DNA from: Lachnospiraceae bacterium
GTDB taxonomy: Bacteria; Bacillota; Clostridia; Lachnospirales; Lachnospiraceae
Direction: 5' to 3'
NCBI GenBank assembly: GCA_015056735.1
Contig: SVFT01000003.1
Span: 1-64,000, forward strand
DNA: 64,000 nt
The notes under the pieces are model-generated. The model worked only from the letters and a program-made list of their open reading frames with translations. It did not search any database and was not told where the DNA came from. How positions within the stretch are numbered: position 1 is the stretch's first letter; each line of letters starts with the position of its first letter. Positions 24,280 through 33,912 of this stretch are shown here, in pieces. Both the position numbers and the translations under genes were made by a program.

Positions 24280-25562
24280 CCTGTATGCCTCCCAAGATGT
24301 GCCTTGACTTCACCGACCAGGTAGAGCGAACCAGCCACATAAACCCGGTCATCTATCTGTTTCATGGAAAGGGCAGAATCGAATGCCTGCCCGGTTGACT
24401 CACATATATCGCAGGGAACCGCTTTTGAAAAAAGTGCCTGCAGTCCGGCTACAGACGCCGCGCGGGGGGTATCGATCGCGGTCACGATCACACGGTCAAA
24501 AAGACGGCTTTCCGTGATCATGCGGATGCTCTCTTCATAGCGCTTGTCGGATACGGCCCCGTAAAGAAGGATCCTCCTGCCCACGCAGCCGTCCTCACGG
24601 ACAGATGCAAGAAACGCCTTCGTCCCGTCTTCGTTGTGTGCCCCGTCTAAAATGACGCCCGGAAGGACTTCTTCCATGCGTCCGGCCCACTTTGCATCGG
24701 CCAGTCCCTTCTCGATCGCTTCCCTGGAAACCGGGAGCAGATCCGCCAAAAGATCAAGTCCCGCAAGCACTAGAAGTGCGTTCTGAACCTGATAATGGGC
24801 GCACGTATACAAAGATACCCTAACATATCCATAATACCGACTATGGTAGCAAAAATCAATGAAATTTTTGTGAAAAGTAAGGCCCGCCGCGGCGCGCAAA
24901 TCCACGGAATATGCGGGTGCGTCGATGTTTACCGCATGGGCTCTTATGACGGATCCCGACTCCTCATTTCCGCCAGCAAAAACGCACGGAACATCCGTCC
25001 GCAGGATCCCGGCCTTCTCCATTGCGATCCTTGTGACGGTGTCTCCCAGATACTGCATATGGTCAAGTCCGATCTCGGTGATCACGGTCAGAGCCTTATG
25101 CGGTACGCAGTTCGTTGCGTCAAGCCGTCCGCCGAGTCCCGTCTCCAGAATGATGACATCCGGTTTCTTCTCTTCAAACCAGAGCATCGCCATAAAGAAC
25201 AGGAATTCAAAGAATGTCGGATGGGGCAGTTTTTTCAAGTTTACATAATGCATGACAAGCTGAAAAATGCGCGTAAAATCCTCGCGCGAGATCATCTCCC
25301 CATCATATACAAAACGTTCTCTGATGCTCACCAAATGCGGTGATGTAAAAACAGCCGTTTTGTAGCCCGCTGCCTGAAAGACAGACGCACAATAGGCACA
25401 AACAGAACCTTTTCCGTTTGTGCCCGCTACATGAACGATCTTTCGATCTGCTGCCGGTGAGCCGAGCATCTCATAGAATGCTCTCGTGTCCGCCGGCTTA
25501 TTTTTTGCCGTAAATCGCGGGATCGAATAGATGTGATCCCTGGCTTCTTCGTATGTCATCAT
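24276..25562 (-). CDS. folC: Folylpolyglutamate synthase / dihydrofolate synthase
   Basis: About 428 residues of the Mur-ligase-like enzyme that adds glutamate to folates. Seen: the P-loop IVHVAGTNGKGSVCAYCASV, then TSPHLVSIRERF, DVIILETGLGGRLDATN, TEIGLDHMQYLGDT and GVILDGAHNEDG. The start is at ATG 25562, which overlaps the fapA stop as ATGA; twelve extra codons upstream lie inside fapA and are unlikely to be used. Its stop is coupled to the 47-residue ORF. Coupling with FapA and a TPR scaffold is unusual for a folate gene. Confidence 0.95.
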   Translation of the reverse strand: MMTYEEARDHIYSIPRFTAKNKPADTRAFYEMLGSPAADRKIVHVAGTNGKGSVCAYCASVFQAAGYKTAVFTSPHLVSIRERFVYDGEMISREDFTRIFQLVMHYVNLKKLPHPTFFEFLFFMAMLWFEEKKPDVIILETGLGGRLDATNCVPHKALTVITEIGLDHMQYLGDTVTRIAMEKAGILRTDVPCVFAGGNEESGSVIRAHAVNIDAPAYSVDLRAAAGLTFHKNFIDFCYHSRYYGYVRVSLYTCAHYQVQNALLVLAGLDLLADLLPVSREAIEKGLADAKWAGRMEEVLPGVILDGAHNEDGTKAFLASVREDGCVGRRILLYGAVSDKRYEESIRMITESRLFDRVIVTAIDTPRAASVAGLQALFSKAVPCDICESTGQAFDSALSMKQIDDRVYVAGSLYLVGEVKAHLGRHTG

Positions 25563-27004
25563 ATCGCTGTTGTCATCTCGATCTCGCCGGCCTTGCATTT
25601 AAACAGTGCATGCTCTGTCTGGCCGGTGATGGTCCTGGCAGCATTCTCAACTTCTATGACCACGCCCTTATAGACGGTTCCGGTCACGTTGATCTTAGCG
25701 CCTTTGCCCACCTCGATCTTCTTCTTGATGTCCTCTATATCCACCACGATCTGGTCGAGTTCCTGGAAGTACTCGTCCTTTTTGGTGTTTAATTCCGCAA
25801 GGCTCGTGCCGCCCCGCCGAAGACCTGTCTCGTCTTCCTTGTGTTTGATGATCAGTTCCATCATGCTGAGCACGTCTTCAAGCTTCTCGCGGATATTCTC
25901 CTCGCGTGTCACAAGACGGCTCCACTTCTTGTAGAGTTCTGCGTCAAATCCCGCATGCACAACGGTCTTGACTTCGGCTGCATTGCCGACGTTCTGGGAT
26001 TCTATCCCCTGCAGTCCGCATACGACCCCGCCGATGATATTGCCGCGCTTGCCTCTCACGAGCACTTTCTCGCCCGCATAGACCGTGGCATTCATGATGT
26101 AGTTGGCGACTACATTCTTGTCGGCCTCGACCTTGCACTGCTCGATGAAGTTGGCAAAAACGTTGCCTTTGCTGCGGATTTTGCCGATCATGTCGCCCTG
26201 CACGCCTCGCTGCAGTGTGATATCACCGCCGGCATACAGATTCGCGCTCTCGACCGTGCCGGTGATCGTGAGGTTCCTGCCGGCACGGATCTCCGCGCCT
26301 GCGCCGACGTTACCGGATACGAGCACATCACCGAAAAAGTCGATCCTGCCGTTGTTATAATCTACATCTTCGCGGACCTCGTAGAGATTGCGGATATCGA
26401 TATTGCCGTCACGCATCTCGATCCTGCCTGCGCAGTTTGCGTAGTATTCATCGCCACGGCGGACAATCGTGCTGCCCTTTAAGGGCATCAGTTCCTTGAC
26501 CGGCTTCACGGCCACAACCGTACCGTCCACGCAGTAACCTTCTTCGCCGGCAACAGCGGGGTGATAGATCGCGATCAGATCGCCCTCCTCAACGTTCTCG
26601 AGTTTGCAGACCGATCTGTAATCGACGGAACCGTCCTCTAAGATCTCCGGCGTATGCGTCGCCGGATTGGTATCAAACATGTATTCAAAATAGCCATCCT
26701 TGCCTTCGGATGCTTCTTTGCCCTTGGCGATGAGGATCTCGCGGCGATAAATGCCCTTTTTGGCCATAGCAGTAAGACGTGACTTGATATAACCTCTCAT
26801 CACGCCTTGCGTCTCAAGAAATTCAGTCAGACCATGTACGGTATAGCCCTTCTCGTCGAATACTTCGGCAAGATAGAGCCATGCCTCCATCTTATCGTCG
26901 GAAATGCGCACGTAGCTTGATTCTTCGGCCCGTCCGGTCTGCTGAAAACGCCTTTTCAGTTCGTTCAGCTGATCCCATGAGAGGGATACCGCTTCGTCTC
27001 CCAC
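25559..27004 (-). CDS. FapA (DUF342) family protein
   Basis: A 481-residue FapA protein. The N-terminal region (1-170) ends in the family's GYCVDGTVV-type turn, followed by a beta-helix with repeats such as GAEIRAGRNLTITGTVESANLYAGGDITL (read in pieces) and IGKIRSKGNVFANFIEQCKV, a coiled coil (residues 365-440) and a short beta end. Members are called flagellar assembly protein A in some species, though the function is poorly known; they are proposed to be polar or cell-surface scaffolds. The start is a GTG with AGGAG upstream; an in-frame TGA lies just before it. Confidence 0.85.
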   Translation of the reverse strand: MGDEAVSLSWDQLNELKRRFQQTGRAEESSYVRISDDKMEAWLYLAEVFDEKGYTVHGLTEFLETQGVMRGYIKSRLTAMAKKGIYRREILIAKGKEASEGKDGYFEYMFDTNPATHTPEILEDGSVDYRSVCKLENVEEGDLIAIYHPAVAGEEGYCVDGTVVAVKPVKELMPLKGSTIVRRGDEYYANCAGRIEMRDGNIDIRNLYEVREDVDYNNGRIDFFGDVLVSGNVGAGAEIRAGRNLTITGTVESANLYAGGDITLQRGVQGDMIGKIRSKGNVFANFIEQCKVEADKNVVANYIMNATVYAGEKVLVRGKRGNIIGGVVCGLQGIESQNVGNAAEVKTVVHAGFDAELYKKWSRLVTREENIREKLEDVLSMMELIIKHKEDETGLRRGGTSLAELNTKKDEYFQELDQIVVDIEDIKKKIEVGKGAKINVTGTVYKGVVIEVENAARTITGQTEHALFKCKAGEIEMTTAI

Positions 27005-27036
27005 TGCTCACCACGCTCCTACAATAATAGTATGGC

Positions 27037-29700
27037 TTATTTTGTTAATTGTTGCAAGCGATTTTCCACCTGCTCCATCATCTGCGAATACTTCGTCAGC
27101 TTCGCCTTTTCTTCAGCGATCTTGGCCTCCGGAGCCTTCGATAAGAAGCGCTCGTTTGCGAGCATTCCGTTTACGCGGGCAAGCTCTCCCGTAAGGCGTT
27201 TCTTTTCTTTTTCTAGACGCTCGATCTCCTGCTTTATGTCAACCAATTCAGCAAACGGGATATACACCGTTGCATCCGCGAGCACAACGGAAACCGCATC
27301 ATCAGCGATACCCGCTTTGTCGGACTGTACCTTCACTTCGGAAGCATACGCAAGCGCGCCGAAGAAAAGCCTGCCTTCTTCGAATGTGCGGCGCGTCTCG
27401 TCCTTGGTGCTGACTACGTATACAAGCGCCTTGCGGGACGGCGCTACGTTCATCTCGGTGCGGACGTTACGGATGCCGCGGACCGCTTCCTTGATGATCT
27501 CGATGTCGCTCTCTTCCTTTGCAAATGCGTATTCATCCCTGTAAACAGGCCAGGAGGAGATCATAATGGATTCTTCCTTATCCTGAAGATTGCAGAAAAT
27601 CTCTTCCGTGATGAAGGGCATGTACGGATGCAAAAGCTTCAGTGCATCGATCAGCACGTTCTTCAGTGTCCAGAGTGCCGCGATATGGCTGTCCTTATCG
27701 TCACTGTTGTAGAGACGCGGCTTGACCATCTCGATATACCAGTCGCAGAACTCATCCCAGATAAAATCATATACCTTCTGAACCGCGATACCGAGTTCGA
27801 ACTGCTCCATATTTGCGGTCACGTCACGGATCAGTGTATTGAGTTTGGAAATGATCCATTTGTCAACAGGCTCGAGAGATGCCGGCACCGCATCCGGGAT
27901 CTGACTGCCCTCTTCGTTCATCATGATAAAACGGGACGCATTCCACACTTTGTTTGCAAAGTTGCGGCTTGCTTCTACCCTCTCGTAGTAGAAACGCATG
28001 TCGTTGCCCGGTGCGTTTCCTGTGATCAGCGTAAGTCTCAGTGCATCTGCACCGTACTGTGCGATGATCTCAAGCGGATCGATACCGTTTCCTAACGACT
28101 TGCTCATCTTGCGTCCCTGGGAGTCTCTTACCAGTCCGTGGAACAGAACCGTATCAAACGGCTTCTCGCCCATCTGCTCGTAACCCGAGAAGATCATACG
28201 GATGACCCAGAAGAAAATGATATCATAGCCGGTAACAAGTACATTGGTCGGGTAGAAATACTTAAGGTCTTCCGTCATCTCCGGCCAGCCCAGTGTCGAG
28301 AACGGCCACAGTGCAGAAGAAAACCATGTATCAAGCGTATCGGGATCCTGCTTAAAGTGCGTACAGCCGCACTTCGGGCATACATCCGGCATCTCCTTGG
28401 CTACGATGACTTCGCCGCAGTCGTCGCAGTAATATGCGGGGATGCGGTGGCCCCACCAGAGCTGTCTGGAGATACACCAGTCACGGATATTGTCTGTCCA
28501 GTTGAAATAGATCTTGTCAAGACGCTCGGGGATCAGCTTGATCTCACCGGTCTTAACAGCATTTACGGCCGGTTTAATCAGCTCGTCCATCTTCACAAAC
28601 CACTGCTTCTTGATCATCGGCTCGATCGTTGTCTTGCAGCGGTCATGCGTACCGACATTGTGCGTATAGTCCTCGATGCGTACAAGAAGTCCGAGCGCAT
28701 CGAGATCCTTTACGATCGCTTCACGCGCCGCATAGCGATCCATGCCCTCATACTTGCCGCCGTTCGCATTGATCGTCGCATCATCGTTCATGATGTTGAT
28801 CTCGGGAAGGTTATGACGCTTGCCGACTTCAAAGTCGTTCGGGTCATGTGCCGGTGTGATCTTTACAACGCCGGTTCCGAATTCCATATCAACATAGGAA
28901 TCCTCCACGATCGGGATCGCTTTATTGACAAGAGGAAGCCATACGCTTCTGCCTTTTAAATGCGTATAACGCGCATCATCCGGATTGATCGCGACAGCGG
29001 TATCGCCGAGCATCGTCTCGGGACGTGTTGTCGCAAATTCCAGAAATTCCGTCTTGGAAGGCTGTCCGTTCTCATCAACGAGCGGATACTTGATGTGCCA
29101 GAAATGACCTGCCTGCTCCTGATACTCCACTTCCGCATCGGAAATGGATGTATTGCAGACCGGGCACCAGTTGATGATCCTGCTGCCTTTGTAGATCCAG
29201 CCTTTCTCATGCATTTTACAGAAAACTTCCGTAACGGCCTTATTGCAGCCCTCATCCATGGTAAAACGTTCTCTGTCCCAGTCACAGGAAGAGCCGAGCT
29301 TCTTAAGCTGCGAGATGATCCTTCCGCCGTACTCCTTCTTCCATTCCCATGCACGCTTCAAAAAGCCTTCGCGGCCGAGGTCTTCCTTATCGATGCCCTC
29401 TTCCTTGAGCTTCTCAATGATCTTGACTTCCGTCGCGATCGACGCATGGTCGGTGCCGGGCTGCCAGAGCGCGTTGTAACCCTGCATCCTCTTAAAACGG
29501 ATCAGGATATCCTGCATCGTATTGTCAAGCGCATGACCCATGTGAAGCTGCCCCGTGATATTCGGCGGCGGGATCACAATGGTAAACGGCTGTTTGGAAT
29601 GATCCACTTCTGCGTGGAAGTACTTTTTCTCCAGCCATCTTTCGTAGATTCTGTCCTCGATCGCCTTGGGATCGTAGGTCTTTGCGAGTTCTTTTGCCAT
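27037..29700 (-). CDS. valS: Valyl-tRNA synthetase
   Basis: A class I synthetase of 887 residues from the ATG of MAKELAKTYDPK, which has GAAGGAG upstream; the 28 codons before it belong to the T-box leader. Seen: PPNITGQLHMGHALDNT (HIGH box as HMGH), the editing domain (about residues 190-340), WFSSALWPFSTLGWP, and RKMSKSLGNGIDPLE (KMSKS). The C-terminal coiled-coil arm (LVDIKQEIERLEKEKKRLTGEL) is the tRNA-binding tail. It is controlled by the T-box directly upstream. Confidence 0.98.
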   Translation of the reverse strand: MAKELAKTYDPKAIEDRIYERWLEKKYFHAEVDHSKQPFTIVIPPPNITGQLHMGHALDNTMQDILIRFKRMQGYNALWQPGTDHASIATEVKIIEKLKEEGIDKEDLGREGFLKRAWEWKKEYGGRIISQLKKLGSSCDWDRERFTMDEGCNKAVTEVFCKMHEKGWIYKGSRIINWCPVCNTSISDAEVEYQEQAGHFWHIKYPLVDENGQPSKTEFLEFATTRPETMLGDTAVAINPDDARYTHLKGRSVWLPLVNKAIPIVEDSYVDMEFGTGVVKITPAHDPNDFEVGKRHNLPEINIMNDDATINANGGKYEGMDRYAAREAIVKDLDALGLLVRIEDYTHNVGTHDRCKTTIEPMIKKQWFVKMDELIKPAVNAVKTGEIKLIPERLDKIYFNWTDNIRDWCISRQLWWGHRIPAYYCDDCGEVIVAKEMPDVCPKCGCTHFKQDPDTLDTWFSSALWPFSTLGWPEMTEDLKYFYPTNVLVTGYDIIFFWVIRMIFSGYEQMGEKPFDTVLFHGLVRDSQGRKMSKSLGNGIDPLEIIAQYGADALRLTLITGNAPGNDMRFYYERVEASRNFANKVWNASRFIMMNEEGSQIPDAVPASLEPVDKWIISKLNTLIRDVTANMEQFELGIAVQKVYDFIWDEFCDWYIEMVKPRLYNSDDKDSHIAALWTLKNVLIDALKLLHPYMPFITEEIFCNLQDKEESIMISSWPVYRDEYAFAKEESDIEIIKEAVRGIRNVRTEMNVAPSRKALVYVVSTKDETRRTFEEGRLFFGALAYASEVKVQSDKAGIADDAVSVVLADATVYIPFAELVDIKQEIERLEKEKKRLTGELARVNGMLANERFLSKAPEAKIAEEKAKLTKYSQMMEQVENRLQQLTK

Positions 29701-29731
29701 AATCTTCTCCTTCTTTTCAGATAAAGGTAAT

Positions 29732-29960
29732 AAAAAACGCCCCTTATCGATTGCTCGATAAAGGGCGAATGATCGCGGTACCACCTTACTTTGTAACTTG
29801 CAGCCCTTAACGCGGGCGATACGTGAATCCCTACACAGATCGCATCCTTCAGGATCCCGGTTCGGAAGCTACCTTCCACAGATGCCTTCCGACGTGTCTT
29901 TCAGCCGATGAACACGCTCTCTTTCCGGGGCCTTCCATGTACTCCTCTTCGTCATAACCT
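29732..29960 (-). promoter_or_regulatory. T-box riboswitch of valS
   Basis: On the minus strand the leader ends with the T-box sequence AAGGTGGTACCGCG (29774-29787), whose TGGT would pair with the ACCA end of uncharged tRNA. Right after it comes the terminator, CGCCCTTTATCGA paired with TCGATAAGGGGCG (29738-29767) and a run of T (29732-29737). Stem I begins near 29955 with GAAGAGGAGTACAT and an AGAGAG stretch. A GUA in a loop of stem I (29870-29872) is a good candidate for the valine specifier codon. Low tRNA charging should lead to readthrough into valS. Confidence 0.9.
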
Positions 29961-29976
29961 TTTTATATACTACTTA

Positions 29977-30005
29977 AATATAGGTGGGACGGCCTGTTTT
30001 GTCAA
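29977..30005 (-). promoter_or_regulatory. Sigma-A promoter of the valS T-box transcript
   Basis: TTGACA (30000-30005), 17-bp spacer, TATATT (29977-29982) on the minus strand. Transcription would begin near 29970, giving a leader of about 270 nt. Confidence 0.75.
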
Positions 30006-30036
30006 GCCGTGCACCGAAAACCGGCGGCGTTTTCTA

Positions 30037-32388
30037 TCAGCTTATGTGATGCTTGGTCACAAATGCTTTAAGCTCCATGCGGATCGTCACGCCTTCGCCG
30101 GCAGCATACAGGCCGGCCTGTTCCTCCGCAGCATCCGCAACATTGTTAAATGCTTTGCGAAGCTCCGAAAGCACTTCGGCGGCATCCGGACCCGCACCCT
30201 GTCTTGCCGACAGATAGTTTGCGATCTTACGGGCATATTCGGCCGTATACAGATGCTCGCTGCGGATCGCACTGCCCTGATACCATCTGTCCATGATCTG
30301 CCTGAACTGCATCTGCGCAGCCTGATCCGTTATGCCATGTAAAGCCAGTTGCTGCGGGTCGCGGTACATCAGATTGCATAGATCTATAGGGAGATCATCC
30401 GGCATCTGCTTGGTCCGATCGAATGCCGAAAATTTCGGGATCCCCTGCATCTTCCACGCATCCATCGCATATCTTTTCTGATCGGCTGACGCGTCCTGTG
30501 CGATCTTCCATGCAAGATCAACAGAGTTAAGGCCGAGCGCTTCCAGCTCCGGCGTCATGTTGTACCAATGCATCGCCTCATTTTCTCCGTGCGTTTTCTC
30601 AAACTGCTCTTTCAGCGCCGCAAATGTCGCGGGGCGGGTTATGTATTCCACCGCTTCATATGCGCTCGGGATATCGCCGGAAAAAGTCTCCGTCCAGTTC
30701 ACGTTTACATGTGCATCATTCATCACCGGCAGTGATTCAGACATTCCGCTCATGTCGGCTAAGGATTCCGCCTCCATCTGCTTGTATCCTGCATAAGAAA
30801 CCGTCCTGTCATGCAAAAAGAGCGGAGCCGAGCCTGCAACCGACAGAACGGTTCCCTCATAGTAACTGTATTTCCTGCGGACCAGTTCGTCTCTTTCCGT
30901 AAACAGTTCGGGGAAATTCGCGCAATAGCAGATCAACCTGTAAAAACCCTGCTGGTTCACAAAATCGAGGTCGAATTCTTCCTGATGGTCCTTCAGTTCC
31001 TGCGGTGTCAAAACCGGATAGCCCTGTCCGTATTTTCTCTCCAGATAGTCGACCTGCGCCGCCATCAGATCGAGGAAGATCCGAAGGCCCTGCAGATTCT
31101 CCCGGCGTGCTGCCTGCACCTGCAGCGGATCATTGGGATCGGCAGGCGATGCCGCCAGCTTTTTGATAAAATCAGCCATCGCACCTTCCGACATTGTGTG
31201 GCAGGCTCTCAGATTGGCAAAGCAGAACATATGCCTTGTCAACGACTCTCTGGTCTCAAGATCGGATCCGGTAACGTGGTATTTACCTCCGACGAGTCTG
31301 TCAAATACATTTCCCCGTTCCTCTTCCAAACCCTTCAGATAAGAAAGGTGCCTGTCTGCCAGCGTTGATGCCGCATTCTTTCCATACTCAAGGGGCAGCT
31401 CCGGCTGTATCTGCCGATACTGCGTCGTCAGTTCCGGATTCACATCCTCCGGCATAGCGGCGCGCAATGCATCATTCCCGAGCTTCAGCACACGCTCCGC
31501 AGCATCCGCTGTCACGATCTTCAAAAAGCATGCCCGCTCTTCCGGCGATGCTTCCGGATCATAGCGATGTCCGATCTCGGAATTCAGATGCGACGCATAG
31601 AAGCTGTCTGTGATCACGCACATCTTCGCGGTATAAAAGTTCACCAGCTTCTGTGCCTGTTCATACTTGATATCAAAAAGTTCTTTAGCATCGGCATCCA
31701 TGTACTGCCAGATATTCGGCTCATCCTCGAGCATAACGTTAATAGAGAAGAGCTGCTCGCGGATCTTAATCAGCTCCCGGGCATTCTCTGCGATCTGCGC
31801 ATCGCTGCCAAGTTCGATCGACGCATAATCCACCTTCATAAACTCGCGGATGCTGCTTGCGACCGCTTTCATACGGGCATCCCCGCCGGCCAGATAATCC
31901 GTCACAAACTGCCGGTCGGCCGTAATGCCATGCACGCCCAAAAAGCCGAAAAGTGCCTTCTTCTCATGGAAGGATACCGTGGTCTGCGTAGGCAGAAAAT
32001 CAAAGAACGCATCCACTTCGTGGCTCTTGTTCCTGACATCCTCTTCGGCCGTATCGATCAGCCGCTTGTTCGTTGTGCGGGCATGCAGGACCGTTCCCTC
32101 TTTTTTGATCTCTTTTTGGCGCTTACGCGCGCTGGAAAAAGCCGGCTGCGGCTCCTCTGCATAGAGCTGTTCCTTGGGCTGATAGGCAGGGAGTACGATC
32201 TCCGAAGCTTTCTTCATCCCCATCAGGCGGAGCCGCTGCTTGGTCTTCTTCTCTTCCTGCTGCTGTGCATCCAGCATTTCAAAATCATGCGTTACCTGAA
32301 ATACATCGTCGACTTCCTGCGACATGATCGTTTCACGCGTCTGTGCCCATTTTTTCTGCTGTTCCATATCGGTATGTCCGATTCCCAT
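30037..32388 (-). CDS. 783-residue protein of unknown function
   Basis: A large soluble, mainly helical protein with no signal peptide, membrane segment or motif that I can assign. The first 120 residues are charged and probably disordered (DAQQQEEKKTKQRLRLMGMKK). The middle and end are rich in Ala, Tyr, Phe and short helices; the last 100 residues include QIMDRWYQGSAIRSEHLY. GGGGGAA precedes the ATG. It is 13 bases downstream of a GNAT gene and must be co-transcribed with it. Possible roles, such as an effector or structural protein, are guesswork; only the gene itself is well supported by its length and reading frame. Confidence 0.75.
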   Translation of the reverse strand: MGIGHTDMEQQKKWAQTRETIMSQEVDDVFQVTHDFEMLDAQQQEEKKTKQRLRLMGMKKASEIVLPAYQPKEQLYAEEPQPAFSSARKRQKEIKKEGTVLHARTTNKRLIDTAEEDVRNKSHEVDAFFDFLPTQTTVSFHEKKALFGFLGVHGITADRQFVTDYLAGGDARMKAVASSIREFMKVDYASIELGSDAQIAENARELIKIREQLFSINVMLEDEPNIWQYMDADAKELFDIKYEQAQKLVNFYTAKMCVITDSFYASHLNSEIGHRYDPEASPEERACFLKIVTADAAERVLKLGNDALRAAMPEDVNPELTTQYRQIQPELPLEYGKNAASTLADRHLSYLKGLEEERGNVFDRLVGGKYHVTGSDLETRESLTRHMFCFANLRACHTMSEGAMADFIKKLAASPADPNDPLQVQAARRENLQGLRIFLDLMAAQVDYLERKYGQGYPVLTPQELKDHQEEFDLDFVNQQGFYRLICYCANFPELFTERDELVRRKYSYYEGTVLSVAGSAPLFLHDRTVSYAGYKQMEAESLADMSGMSESLPVMNDAHVNVNWTETFSGDIPSAYEAVEYITRPATFAALKEQFEKTHGENEAMHWYNMTPELEALGLNSVDLAWKIAQDASADQKRYAMDAWKMQGIPKFSAFDRTKQMPDDLPIDLCNLMYRDPQQLALHGITDQAAQMQFRQIMDRWYQGSAIRSEHLYTAEYARKIANYLSARQGAGPDAAEVLSELRKAFNNVADAAEEQAGLYAAGEGVTIRMELKAFVTKHHIS

Positions 32389-32401
32389 GTTTTTCCCCCT
32401 T

Positions 32402-33238
32402 TTACAAATACAAGATCGCTTCTTTTGCCTTGCCCAGAAGATCGGGCTTGTTCTTCACCATTTTCCCGATCAATCCCGGCACGACCGGATTGACCGCATT
32501 CATTACGATCGTCAGATCCTTCGTTTTTTCCTTTGCCAATGCATTCCATAGCTCCTGCAACAGGCTCATCATGCCCAGTTTGCACGCCGGCTTCAGAATA
32601 TGTACATAATCGATCAAAAGCGTATCCTGATCCATGATCGAGAGAAGACATCCGGCTACCCTGCCCTCATCCATTAAGAAAAAACTGTGCGCGGCGTCAT
32701 ATGATTCCCGCATGCGAAGGACCGGGACAGAGCCATCCTCCGAATTCGCCCGGAGCGTGCGCATCTCATCCTGAAAGGCATGCCACACCTTCGAGGTCAA
32801 ATCCTTAAACGGTGTCACATGATCGAAACCGACCGGCGGCACCGGCTTTGCAAAGAGCTGCTCATCCACATCCGAAAGTCTGACTGCATAGATCTCACTT
32901 TCAAAAGGATCAATGTCAAATCCGGCTTTGGATAAAAGGCTGCTAAGACCGCTCTCACCATCTTCCGTATAGTTGCATCGCAAATAGTCATAGCCGCTGC
33001 TTCGAAGTACGTAGACGGTCGAAGTCAGGAGACCTTTCGCGATCTTCTTACGGCGCATGTCTTCGGAAACATAAAGCCATAACAGGCGCGGGTCTTCCCC
33101 CGCATCCACCGCAGCGATCCCGACGGGCCTGTCATTTTCGACCGCACCGATCACAAGATCTGTCGTGTCCCATATGGACTTCGGCATCATTTCCAGGAAA
33201 ACTGTTTTGTTTTCTTCTGTGATAATGGTGAAATTCAT
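32402..33238 (-). CDS. GNAT-family N-acetyltransferase
   Basis: A 278-residue protein. The N-terminal half is a GNAT acetyltransferase fold: GAVENDRPVGIAAVDAG is the beta2-beta4 region, LLWLYVSEDMRRKKIAKGLLTSTV the acetyl-CoA loop with an RRKKIAKGLL version of the Q/RxxGxG/A motif. The second half (residues 150-278) looks like a degenerate second GNAT domain (HSFFLMDEGRVAGCLLSIM). GGAGGGAAG precedes the ATG. It is the first gene of an operon with the 783-residue protein, which may be its substrate; this is inference only. Confidence 0.8.
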   Translation of the reverse strand: MNFTIITEENKTVFLEMMPKSIWDTTDLVIGAVENDRPVGIAAVDAGEDPRLLWLYVSEDMRRKKIAKGLLTSTVYVLRSSGYDYLRCNYTEDGESGLSSLLSKAGFDIDPFESEIYAVRLSDVDEQLFAKPVPPVGFDHVTPFKDLTSKVWHAFQDEMRTLRANSEDGSVPVLRMRESYDAAHSFFLMDEGRVAGCLLSIMDQDTLLIDYVHILKPACKLGMMSLLQELWNALAKEKTKDLTIVMNAVNPVVPGLIGKMVKNKPDLLGKAKEAILYL

Positions 33239-33407
33239 TGTTATCTTCCCTCCGGATCTGTAACTGTCTGACAGTATTATAATGCTTTGTCATAAAACTG
33301 TCACTGTAATATACGTTTTTAAACGGCAAAAGGCTAGTATCCGCAAAAGATTTATGTTACCATTTTATTGATCAAAGACACTGATCGCAAAGGGAGTATC
33401 ACAGTCC

Positions 33408-33839
33408 ATGAAGGCGACCCTGTTCAACCGATTTCTGAAAACTGCATATCTGACAGCAGCCGCAGTTCTTTTGATGGGAAGCACAGCCTATGCGGCAGAA
33501 ACGATCGAAGAAGACACCGTCTATGAAGAGGATACGGAGATCTCGGAAGATCTGGTGATCGCAAGCGATACGACCGTAACGGTCAAGAGCGGTGTCACTC
33601 TGACGATCCCCAAAGACGTATCTGTCATCTTATACGGAACGCTCGAGGTCGAGGATGATGGCGTGATCGACAACCGAGGGACCTTTAAAGTCAGCAAGAC
33701 TGCGAACTATGACGCGGATGTCATCACAGGCGACGGCGATGTCGTACCGCTCTCCGATCGCAGTTACCGTGAGATCGACGGGCGTCTCATTTTCGGATCC
33801 AAGGAAAGTGAACCGGAACCCGGTGAGCAGAAAGCATAG
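33408..33839 (+). CDS. Small secreted beta-rich protein
   Basis: A 143-residue protein with a clear signal peptide (FLKTAYLTAAAVLLMGSTAYAAE, cut after about residue 30). The mature part alternates short beta strands (DLVIASDTTVTVKSGVTLTIPKDVSVILYG), like one or two turns of a beta-solenoid, then an acidic tail. No cell-wall anchor is present, so it is probably released or held by other proteins. It stands alone with its own terminator. Function unknown. Confidence 0.8.
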   Translation: MKATLFNRFLKTAYLTAAAVLLMGSTAYAAETIEEDTVYEEDTEISEDLVIASDTTVTVKSGVTLTIPKDVSVILYGTLEVEDDGVIDNRGTFKVSKTANYDADVITGDGDVVPLSDRSYREIDGRLIFGSKESEPEPGEQKA

Positions 33840-33876
33840 ATAGAAGAATAGACAGACAGAGAACGGATAATAAGAT

Positions 33877-33906
33877 CGGCAGGCCTTTCGGGCCTGCCGC
33901 TTTTTT
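33877..33906 (+). terminator. Terminator of the small secreted protein gene
   Basis: CGGCAGGCC (33877-33885) pairs with GGCCTGCCG (33891-33899), loop TTTCG, followed by six T. Confidence 0.93.
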
Positions 33907-33912
33907 GTTTGA

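Noticed and set aside
24940-25343. Plus-strand frames inside folC
   Set aside because: folC is intact across the region with all its motifs; the other frames are shadows.
27032-29724. Several long plus-strand frames opposite valS
   Set aside because: They are shadows of the valS codon pattern, lack ribosome sites and show no domain.
29701-29784. A 28-codon N-terminal extension of valS
   Set aside because: It covers the T-box terminator and antiterminator; the ATG at 29700 has its own ribosome site.
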